This document shows positions 20,001 to 24,538 of a stretch of DNA of 27,874 bases, piece after piece; position 1 is the first letter of the stretch; each line of letters starts with the position of its first letter. The notes under the pieces are model-generated. The model saw only the letters and a program-made list of their open reading frames with translations, was not told the DNA's origin and made no database searches. This DNA is from Fibrobacter sp. UBA4309. GTDB lineage: Bacteria; Fibrobacterota; Fibrobacteria; Fibrobacterales; Fibrobacteraceae. A program made the position numbers and the translations under genes. The stretch spans positions 1 to 27,874 of the forward strand of contig NZ_DGUN01000042.1 in the NCBI RefSeq assembly GCF_002395745.1. The letters run 5' to 3'.

Positions 20001-21433
20001 TGCTTCACGTCGGCTTCCCAGGAGAGTTCGGAATTCTTGTGGTCGGCATCCTTCACGAATTCGTCGAGCTTGACCTTGGCGAAAGTTTTCTTTTCGTCGA
20101 TGGTCTGGTTCGGAATCTGCTTCACGAATTCAGGCTTGTCGTTCACGGAGTTCACGGTGAACGGAGCTTCGGATTCGACGCAAGCGCCATCCGGGTCGCA
20201 AACCTTGAACTTGATAGTTTCGGAACCGTTCCAGAGCTTGCTCGGAATAGCCACCGTAGCGGTCTTCCCGCTGATGTTGACCTTCAGGTCCTTGTTGCCA
20301 GAAACAGTCCACTTAAGTTGTTCATACGCATGATCGGGATCCTTGACCAGCTTGTCCAGTTCAATCGGCTTGAACTCCTGCTTTTCGTCAATCGTCTGGT
20401 CCTGGACGTCCTTCACGAACTCGGGAGCATCGTTCACGGACTTGACCGTAAAGGTCGCGGTCGCCTTGGCGGAAGCACCGGCCGGGTCAGCCACCGTGAA
20501 GGTCACCGTTTCGGAACCGTTCCAGAATTCGTTCGGAATCTTGATGTTTGCGGTACCGTACTTGTCGATATCGAACTTGAGGTCCTTGTTGCCGGTGACA
20601 GTCCACTTGAGCTTGGAGACGTCGTCATCGACATCGCTAACGAAATCGGACAGGGAGATAGATTCGAATTCGTTCTTTTCTTCGATGGTCTGGCTCGGAA
20701 TCTTCTGCAGAATCGGGGCGTCGTTAATCGGCTTCACGGTGAACGTGGCGGTCTTGGAATCGCTAGCGTATTCGCCGTCGGTCGCGGTAAACTTGATCTT
20801 TGCCGCACCATACCAATGGGCATCCGGGACAATGATGGTCGCAACGCGCTTCGGGTCGATCTCGACATTGAGGTCGCCGTCAGCTTGATCCTTGCCCACC
20901 GGTTGGATGTCGAATTCCCAAAGAATCTGGTCCTTCGGGTGGTCCGGGTCCTTCACGAAATCGTCGAGTTTAATCTTGGTAAACTGCTTACCTTCGTCGA
21001 CGGTCTGGTCCGGAATCTGGGAAACGGCGGGCGGGTTATTCACGGATTCCACGGTGAACGTCACCGTTTCGGAACCGACCGCTCCTTTGGTGTCGGTCGC
21101 AGCGAACGTAATGTTTTCTTCGCCGTTCCAGTACTGGTCAGGAACGGTAATCGTTGCGACATGGTCGTTGGAAATATTCACCTTCAAGCTCTTGTTGCCC
21201 GAAACAGACCACTTGATCTGCGCAGGCTTGTCCATATCATCGGATACATAGCTATCCAGCTTAATCGAGGCGAACTTGCCGCCTTCCTGGATCGATTCAC
21301 CAGGAATTCCGTTCACCATGGGTGCATTATTTTCAACAGATGCAGCCTGATTCTTGTCTTGAGCGATAACTGCAGTCGACAGGATGCCAGCCGAGGCAAC
21401 GAGCGCCGCAATTGTCCAATTCATTCGTTTCAT
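14096..21433 (-). CDS. Giant secreted protein of 23 Ig/cadherin-like (tandem-95-type) domains
   Basis: This 2445-residue protein has a signal peptide (IAALVASAGILSTAVIAQ, cleavage near A24) and then 23 domains of about 97 residues. Each short unit has the pattern NDxPxxxxIxxQTIxEK, DPDHxxxxLKW, GNKxLK, WNGSExxTFTVTDPEGA, V. This is an all-beta fold of the cadherin/Ig-like, tandem-95 kind, and the conserved Asp clusters suggest calcium binding (inference). Domain 1 (about 35-131) and domain 23 (about 2305-2405) are divergent caps. The C-terminus is an acidic stretch ending in a basic KGKKKKGKKGKRR tail. There is no catalytic domain, lipobox, sorting domain or transmembrane anchor. Such proteins are usually adhesins or extracellular scaffolds; the role here is unknown. 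A Shine-Dalgarno GGGAG lies 7 bases before the ATG. Confidence 0.9.
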   Translation of the reverse strand: MKRMNWTIAALVASAGILSTAVIAQDKNQAASVENNAPMVNGIPGESIQEGGKFASIKLDSYVSDDMDKPAQIKWSVSGNKSLKVNISNDHVATITVPDQYWNGEENITFAATDTKGAVGSETVTFTVESVNNPPAVSQIPDQTVDEGKQFTKIKLDDFVKDPDHPKDQILWEFDIQPVGKDQADGDLNVEIDPKRVATIIVPDAHWYGAAKIKFTATDGEYASDSKTATFTVKPINDAPILQKIPSQTIEEKNEFESISLSDFVSDVDDDVSKLKWTVTGNKDLKFDIDKYGTANIKIPNEFWNGSETVTFTVADPAGASAKATATFTVKSVNDAPEFVKDVQDQTIDEKQEFKPIELDKLVKDPDHAYEQLKWTVSGNKDLKVNISGKTATVAIPSKLWNGSETIKFKVCDPDGACVESEAPFTVNSVNDKPEFVKQIPNQTIDEKKTFAKVKLDEFVKDADHKNSELSWEADVKHVGKEPETGTLMVNIDETRTASVEIPDKYWNGAAEVTFTCTDPDGASIKQKVTFTVKSINDIPVFKKIADQTVEEKTELSSIVLDEYVSDADHDLSKLKFEVAGNKDIKVNINAKTREVSFKTPSELWNGAENITITATDPEGGKASTSFKLAVKSINDPPAMKDIPEQNVKEKQAFKDVELDKYVEDLDHSKDKLKWTITGNRELKVAVDGNRVMKVTPPSQQWNGSETLTIKVTDPEGATDERSVAYTVESVNDVPEFTKQVVAQTIKEKGQFQPIKLGEMVRDLDNKLSDLQFAVDVKPTTKGKDGELSVEIDAQHVAKINIPNKFWNGAAEITFTVTDPEGAKATSKALFTVQSVNDVPTLKKIPDQMIEEKQTFASINLAELAQDPDHAFNQLKWTVAGNKALKIDIDKNGVATVKAPSPMWNGSEKVTFTVTDPEGASAKSDAVFTVKSINDQPIMKDIPSQKIKEKESFKTIALDDFVSDQDHEKNQLKWTFAGQKDLKIAMDAKHVVTITPPTKFWHGSETVTFTVTDPEGAMDKRTVTFTAESVNDPPVFTKPIKDQTIQEKREFAIINLADIVTDPDHKPEQLTWSFDVKPAKGAAKGYTPKLSVKVDEKRMARIVIPDKFWNGSEQITFNVVDPDGGKASCTAVFTVTSVNDAPAIGKIADQVVEEKQGFAAFNLNDLIKDPDHPFEKLKIEVSGNKELKVNIGKDGAVSVVAPNKMWNGTEKITFTVTDPEGASAKTTASYTVKSINDPPVMKDIADQTIKEKGSFKSIALDNFVEDLDHPKNKLKWKIEGAKELKVAMDAGHNVTVTPPNPNWHGSETVKFTVTDPEGAFASKSVKFTVESVNDAPAFVKELKDQSIDEKKQFQQIKLADLVKDPDHKITELAWSFDVKPIKAGAAAPAAKKGKKGKAEEPKAPAGETLKVTVDKNQVATIAIPNKFWNGAANITFTVTDPEGAKVSKTARFEVRSINDPPKISERAPQGETVREGGRFKTIDLASLAEDPDHPATSLKWSISGNKQLKAEIRKDNTVIVSVPNDQWNGKETLTFTVTDPEGASASHRMNFEVTRVNDPPVLVKKIPDQKIKEKESFKQIKLDEFVKDPDNKPNDLKWTVSGNKKLKAEISSSRILTVSAPDAHFWCAPETMVLEVKDPDGAATSQMVTFEITSVNDAPVLKDIPGQKIREKGQFKDIDLNKFVNDPDHKNEQLSWEVKVTKVGGAAPAPKKKAPPKKAAKKGKKGAKEEPAVEEKPAPVDDFQVEIDSKNIAHIKIADKYWHGERNVTFTVKDPEGASASKTVNFLVESVNDAPEIKQIPIQNIQEKESFKPLDLAQYVSDPDHPIGALKFNVGPTRFLKASVNNKNQLVVSTPDKFWNGSEKIKLDVVDPEGARATVQVVYEVTPVNDPPTVKSIAGQRVKEKEKFEPIDLSKVAVDPDNKPNELKWSVSGNKDLKVDVKGTRAMVLTPNPNWNGKETLTFTVKDPAGASASTKATFEVIPVNDPPTLKPVQPFVIEEKKTFAPVDFSKFVSDPDNKLEELKWTLDDATPGSASAGKGKKGKGAAAKGPTVKHEIIFNIDEKGVLTAEIPNKYWNGTETVAVNVFDPAGEKASVNVKFTVKPVNDPPVVKEIPGQETLEGKAFKPIKLDQYVSDPDHKVHEIKWKISGAKNLEAMVSGGREAVIRPKKSDWFGEETLVFTASDPSGATDKTVAKFVVKHVNAAPVMRDIPDYTIKEDDHGGVIATIKLDQFARDKDHRFEELKWTFTGNKYLDVKYDKFKRTVTVAQPHENWNGKPERITFTVTDPDGAKASKSALFTVIPVNDPPEAKAQTYMTQEGDPLKVSASDGLMSGVMDPDGEKPVSVQLVQKPHNGKINLNERDGSFEYIPNKGFSGLDEFSFKVKDPGGVYSKVTTAEVNVTFKMKDLRGGEKKAEAKKDEPKDDDEDNAPAKGKKKKGKKGKRR
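14522..21040 (-). repeat. Higher-order repeat: seven tandem copies of a three-domain module
   Basis: Domains 2-22 (residues 132-2304) read as seven modules of long-short-short. Module lengths are about 299, 301, 299, 302, 323, 329 and 320 residues. Long domains are numbers 2, 5, 8, 11, 14, 17 and 20. They replace the short-domain strand WTVSGNKDLKV with a longer hairpin of the WSFDVKPIK type. In modules 2-4 the first short domain ends KSI, and the second starts with MKDI and ends ESV, so phase is kept at sequence level as well as in length. I counted every residue, and the total matches the protein length. Confidence 0.88.
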
Positions 21434-21518
21434 TTATGATCTCCCACAAATACATTCCACAAGCAATTCATTATTCATGCTCTGATGCAAAAAACAACAA
21501 ACACGCTTGTATACCATG

Positions 21519-21534
21519 CGTGATAACAGTCACA
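21519..21534. promoter_or_regulatory. CRP/FNR-like dyad over the giant gene's -10 element
   Basis: CGTGA-TAACAG-TCACA matches nine of the ten defined bases of the TGTGA-N6-TCACA consensus. It overlaps the start-proximal edge of the -10 candidate at 21533-21541, so a bound protein would be expected to repress. The same half-sites recur at 23854-23869. Confidence 0.45.
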
Positions 21535-21541
21535 AAATATA
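21533..21541 (-). promoter_or_regulatory. Promoter -10 element of the giant gene
   Basis: The minus strand reads GGCTATATTTTGTGAC; TATATTTTG is close to TAnnTTTG. It would give a leader of about 95 bases before the ATG with GGGAG. The following TTTGTGAC also occurs at the -10 candidate of the lipoprotein gene at 24019. Confidence 0.5.
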
Positions 21542-21614
21542 GCCGTTTTATGTTAAAATTTGGAAAGTTTTTTTGATTTTTTCGCAAAAAATCCCGTTTT
21601 TCTGAAACAGGCCC

Positions 21615-21645
21615 ACGTAAGTCGTTGAGTATCAAGGACTTACGT
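21615..21645. promoter_or_regulatory. 31-bp near-perfect dyad
   Basis: ACGTAAGTC and GACTTACGT form a perfect 9-bp arm pair. Inside them, TTGA/TCAA form a second arm pair around loop GTA, separated from the outer stem by a single G-G mismatch. Thirteen of fourteen positions pair. No long U-tract follows on either strand, so it is more likely an operator or RNA structure than a terminator. Confidence 0.6.
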
Positions 21646-21801
21646 TAAAAATGGAAAAATCTGTTCAAATTCCCCGATTTTTATATCTGGACCTACGGTT
21701 CCAAAAGGCGGGTTCATGCCCCAAAAAGGCTTTCGAAATGTAAAATTTTTGTAAAATCGTGCATTTTTCCGTCCGGCCAGGAAAAGAGGGTCCCCAAAAG
21801 C

Positions 21802-21830
21802 GTGACAAACGCAATCAAAAAGGCTATTTT
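21802..21830 (+). promoter_or_regulatory. Sigma-70-like promoter of the 136-residue gene
   Basis: GTGACA (21802-21807) and TATTTT (21825-21830) are exactly 17 bases apart, with TATTTTG again resembling the TAnnTTTG element. The leader would be about 25 bases and contains AAGGA before the ATG at 21863. Confidence 0.55.
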
Positions 21831-21862
21831 GCGTCTAAAAGCATCAAAACAAAGGAAAAACT

Positions 21863-22273
21863 ATGAAATTCGTATTCCTCTGCGACGCCAACTACCTCAA
21901 GGGCGACATGGTCAACTTCGTGAACAACTTCCCCACCAACCACGAGCTGGTGACCATGACTAGCGACGATCTGCTCCAGTCCAAGTCCATTTTCGAAGGC
22001 ACCTTCGCCATCCTGGCCGAACGCGCCACCTGGCAGAAGAACTTCAGCCTCTTCCGCTATTTCGGACTCCTCCCCCTCCTCGAAGTGCTCCCGCTCGGCG
22101 TCGTCAGCCGTACCCGCAAGAGCGAACCGCTCAAGGGCCGCAGCCAGAACAGGAACCAGGAAATCTATTTCAACCCGAACGCCAGCGCCGAAGAACTCTA
22201 TCTCCAGATCGACAAGTTCGTGGCCGCTCCCCCTGCAGGGTTCTCCTACCCGAGAGGTTCCGCGAAGGCATAA
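21863..22273 (+). CDS. Unrecognised 136-residue protein upstream of the M23 membrane protein
   Basis: I do not recognise this protein. It starts MKFVFLCDANYLKGDMV after Shine-Dalgarno AAGGA and has no signal peptide or membrane segment. Predicted by eye it alternates strands and helices: KFVFLCD, HELVTMTSDDL, GTFAILAER, LGVVSRTR, QEIYFNP, then a helix AEELYLQIDKFV. That order resembles a small alpha/beta, receiver-like fold, but no phosphoacceptor-Asp motif is convincing, so this is only an inference. The next gene starts 6 bases after its stop, so the two are almost certainly translated from one mRNA and may interact in the cytoplasm. Codon use is normal for the window. Confidence 0.8.
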   Translation: MKFVFLCDANYLKGDMVNFVNNFPTNHELVTMTSDDLLQSKSIFEGTFAILAERATWQKNFSLFRYFGLLPLLEVLPLGVVSRTRKSEPLKGRSQNRNQEIYFNPNASAEELYLQIDKFVAAPPAGFSYPRGSAKA

Positions 22274-22279
22274 TCATTT

Positions 22280-23791
22280 ATGCAGCGGAAGGTACTCAAC
22301 TACCTGTACAACCAAGGCGAATTGACGTTCTTCGCTTTCCCCGGCGAAGAGAGCGATTACGAGGCCCTGGAGAAATTCGCGCTGGCCATGAACGCTGGCG
22401 CGCGTTTCGTTCTGTTCGATTTTACGGGCAAGCGCGATAGCGACACGGGCATTACCCTGGCCACGCTTTTCCAGAAGCACCTTTCCGAAGAAGAACTGGC
22501 CATCCTGAACGATGAAAGCCGCCAGGGATTCACTTTCGGCGGTGTCGCCTCCGACATCGACAGCGAAGAAGACTTCCGCAAGTTCTACTACAACCTGCAG
22601 CTAATCAAGAAGAGCATCCCCCACACGGTGGCGCTCCTTCCCGGCGACGAACCCAAGATCGCCAACATGCACGTCTTCGATATCGCGCGCGCCGTCATCA
22701 TCGCCGGAACCGATGTCAAGGCGGCTTCCATATACGTCGAGGATTCGCCGGTACTGCAGAAGACGCCCATTCTTTGGCTGCTCCAGGGCAAGCCCGACAA
22801 AAAAATCTACCCGAAATGCTTCAAGGCCGTCAAGCGAAGCTTTTCGGGCTGCAAGGAATTCCGCAACCTCGACTGGAAAAAGGATACGGACAAACTGGCG
22901 AAGGCCTACACGCTGCTCTGCATGGCAGAAATCCTCAAGAAGAATCCGCTGGACGGCCTCCCGAAACTTTTCGTGAGTTTCTTCCTGCTGTTCCTCATAG
23001 CCGTCATCGCCATCCCGTTCGTCATCCCCTCCAAGGTGGAGATGGACGTTTCGAACATGCGCGACCGCGCCTCGGAAATCAGCAAGCTTTCCGTAGCGCC
23101 CTCGTTCACGTTCACCTTCGACGGCAACGAGACGCTGCAGAGGATCGCGCGCTACGCCATCGGCAGATTCAACGCCGTCATCACGACGGACAGGATGGTC
23201 AAGCAGTACATCGACGAGACCATGGAGGACAACGGGTACCGTTACAAGGCCTGGGAAAAGAACAACCTCATCTATCCGCCCGCGGGCACTATCGTCAAGT
23301 TCTCCCGTCCCGAGAACCTGAGCCGCGCCTCGGCCGATTCCATCGGCGCCGCATGGAAATACTGGACATCGATTGTTTCGGACAGCGTCGCCTACATCAC
23401 CGAATTCTACCACGAGTACGCCACGGCAAACCAGCGCCAGCATAACGGCATCGACCTGGCAAGCCGCCAGGGAGCACGCATCCTCGCCCCCTTTGCAGCC
23501 AAGGCCTGGACCAGCAAGGATGAACGCGGCGGCATCATCATCGGTCTCGTACGCGCAAAGGATGTTGTCATCTTCATGCACTGCGACCAGCTCCTGTACC
23601 TGGACGGACAGGAAGTCATGCCGGGCGACCCCATCGCCACCGTCGGCACAACAGGGCACACCACGGGACCGCATGCCCATATCGTTACCGGAATCATCGA
23701 CAAGAACGGACCCAAGAGAATCGGCAACGTTAGGTACAAAGTAATAAATCCGATCAGCTGGTTCTACAGGTTCAAACAGACTCTCCCGTAA
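22280..23791 (+). CDS. Membrane-anchored M23/LytM-type metallopeptidase with unrecognised cytoplasmic N-terminal domain
   Basis: This is a 503-residue protein. Residues 1-230 lack a signal peptide and look cytoplasmic (alternating alpha/beta; RFVLFDFTGKRDSD, HTVALLPGDEP, ARAVIIAGTD); I cannot name the domain. One membrane span follows (about 231-251, FVSFFLLFLIAVIAIPFV). Residues about 275-345 have a LysM-like rhythm (GNETLQRIARY...YPPAGTIVKF). The C-terminal M23 domain keeps all zinc ligands: H388 and D392 (HNGID) and H467 (GPHAHI, with H465). M23 enzymes cut peptidoglycan cross-links, so the catalytic part should lie in the periplasm. A cytoplasmic sensor-like domain on the other side of the membrane would be unusual. 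There is no Shine-Dalgarno sequence, which suggests translational coupling to the upstream gene. Confidence 0.88.
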   Translation: MQRKVLNYLYNQGELTFFAFPGEESDYEALEKFALAMNAGARFVLFDFTGKRDSDTGITLATLFQKHLSEEELAILNDESRQGFTFGGVASDIDSEEDFRKFYYNLQLIKKSIPHTVALLPGDEPKIANMHVFDIARAVIIAGTDVKAASIYVEDSPVLQKTPILWLLQGKPDKKIYPKCFKAVKRSFSGCKEFRNLDWKKDTDKLAKAYTLLCMAEILKKNPLDGLPKLFVSFFLLFLIAVIAIPFVIPSKVEMDVSNMRDRASEISKLSVAPSFTFTFDGNETLQRIARYAIGRFNAVITTDRMVKQYIDETMEDNGYRYKAWEKNNLIYPPAGTIVKFSRPENLSRASADSIGAAWKYWTSIVSDSVAYITEFYHEYATANQRQHNGIDLASRQGARILAPFAAKAWTSKDERGGIIIGLVRAKDVVIFMHCDQLLYLDGQEVMPGDPIATVGTTGHTTGPHAHIVTGIIDKNGPKRIGNVRYKVINPISWFYRFKQTLP

Positions 23792-23853
23792 CCGGCAAAA
23801 AGCCGTCCCGGACAAACGAACTGTTCCCCTAGTGTTCTCTGACACACCCCCTT

Positions 23854-23869
23854 CGTGACACACATCACA
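23854..23869. promoter_or_regulatory. CRP/FNR-like dyad upstream of the small lipoprotein gene
   Basis: CGTGA-CACACA-TCACA has the same half-sites as the dyad at 21519-21534. It lies about 93 bases upstream of the -10 candidate at 23962, a distance compatible with activation. An extra TGACACAC copy (23840-23847) precedes it. Confidence 0.4.
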
Positions 23870-23883
23870 AATCTTTTTTTTTG

Positions 23884-23902
23884 AGCGAAAAAAACGCTTT
23901 TT
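23884..23902 (+). terminator. Weak terminator-like hairpin after the M23 gene
   Basis: AGCG-AAAAAAA-CGCT followed by TTTT. The stem is only four base pairs, but it is GC-containing and has a U-tract in the right direction. It lies about 95 bases after the M23 stop codon. Confidence 0.35.
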
Positions 23903-23946
23903 CGACCCTTTTGTTAACCAAAAATTACACGATTGGCATCGCAAAC

Positions 23947-23955
23947 TTATCCACA
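23947..23955 (+). promoter_or_regulatory. Single consensus DnaA box
   Basis: TTATCCACA matches the E. coli DnaA box exactly. I found no second box nearby, and no dnaA or dnaN gene is in the window, so a replication origin is not supported. It may be chance or a DnaA regulatory site just upstream of the -10 candidate at 23962. Confidence 0.25.
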
Positions 23956-23961
23956 AATAAA

Positions 23962-23969
23962 TAACTTTG
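23962..23969 (+). promoter_or_regulatory. TAnnTTTG-type -10 element of the small lipoprotein gene
   Basis: TAACTTTG is an exact match to the Bacteroidetes -7 consensus. It gives a leader of about 45 bases that contains GGAG six bases before the ATG at 24019. It continues into TTTGTGAC, shared with the giant gene's promoter. Confidence 0.5.
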
Positions 23970-24018
23970 TGACGTGGGATGGGAACAAAAAGAAAGGTTA
24001 ATTTTTTTGGAGATAAAA

Positions 24019-24468
24019 ATGAAATTTGGCTTAATCGCTTCCCTCACAATCGCGGCCGCACTCGTTACCGGATGCTCCGGCGTCAAGACCCCCAAGGCCG
24101 AACTCGCCGACCACGATTCCGACCACAACATCCCCGCCATCGACAACATGATTGTGGAAATGAAGCAGGCCTACATCCAGAAGTGCTATCTCCCGATTGC
24201 CAACCGCAAGCCGCCCGAGAACGCCTGCCAGTCTGAACTTTTCCAGATGCTCGAACGCCGCTATCACCTGGACTTCAACCAGAACCATGTGGCCATGGCC
24301 AGCAACGATCTTTTCTTCAAGGACATCGACGTTGAAATCCGCAAGATGATGCGCACCGATCCCGAAGTCCGCGAAGCCCTCCGCAGCGGCGCCTTCACCA
24401 GCAGCGACGAGATGATCAGCTACTACAAGGAAAAGTACAAGTTCGACACTCAGCTCGAACAGTACTAG
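24019..24468 (+). CDS. Small lipoprotein of unknown function
   Basis: This 149-residue protein has signal MKFGLIASLTIAAALVTGC with lipobox VTGC (Cys19), so it should be lipid-anchored in the envelope. The mature part is helical and charged (IDNMIVEMKQAYIQKC, LERRYHLDF, VEIRKMMRTDPEVREALRSG) and holds two further Cys in the first half (QKCYLP, NACQS). I do not recognise the family. The upstream ATG at 23974 is rejected because 24019 has a Shine-Dalgarno GGAG and begins a canonical signal peptide. The gene is monocistronic by appearance, with its own promoter candidate and a strong terminator. Confidence 0.88.
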   Translation: MKFGLIASLTIAAALVTGCSGVKTPKAELADHDSDHNIPAIDNMIVEMKQAYIQKCYLPIANRKPPENACQSELFQMLERRYHLDFNQNHVAMASNDLFFKDIDVEIRKMMRTDPEVREALRSGAFTSSDEMISYYKEKYKFDTQLEQY

Positions 24469-24483
24469 TCTTCTGCAGATTTG

Positions 24484-24513
24484 AAAAACCCCGGTCATTT
24501 AACCGGGGTTTTT
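24484..24513 (+). terminator. Bidirectional intrinsic terminator
   Basis: The stem AAAAACCCCGGT / ACCGGGGTTTTT is perfect, with loop CATTTA. It lies between the convergent lipoprotein and GH5 genes and has U-tracts in both directions. Confidence 0.94.
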
Positions 24514-24538
24514 CATTTGCCTTCGCAGGACTTGGCCG

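Larger units (their letters stand above)
21434..21862. other. Divergent intergenic region, 429 bp
   Basis: This AT-rich gap lies between the giant gene (minus) and the 136-residue gene (plus). It holds a promoter candidate for each, a CGTGA-N6-TCACA dyad, a 31-bp near-perfect dyad in the middle, and several A/T runs. I see no ORF with a credible start and no tRNA-like fold. The central part (about 21560-21800) is otherwise unexplained and is large enough for a small RNA. Confidence 0.6.

Noticed and set aside
14375..21439. Two very long plus-strand open frames (1324 and 1003 codons) opposite the giant gene
   Set aside because: They are the complementary frame of a GC3-biased repetitive gene that avoids TTA, CTA and TCA codons. 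Their translations are His/Arg/Val-rich with no domain, signal or Shine-Dalgarno sequence.
21434..21862. Possible CRISPR array or attC site around the 31-bp dyad
   Set aside because: There is a single copy with no repeat-spacer periodicity, no attC core consensus, and no cas or integrase genes nearby.
23792..24018. Possible replication origin (DnaA box, AT-rich DNA, hairpin)
   Set aside because: Only one DnaA box was found, there is no cluster of boxes, and no dnaA/dnaN/rpmH neighbourhood is present.
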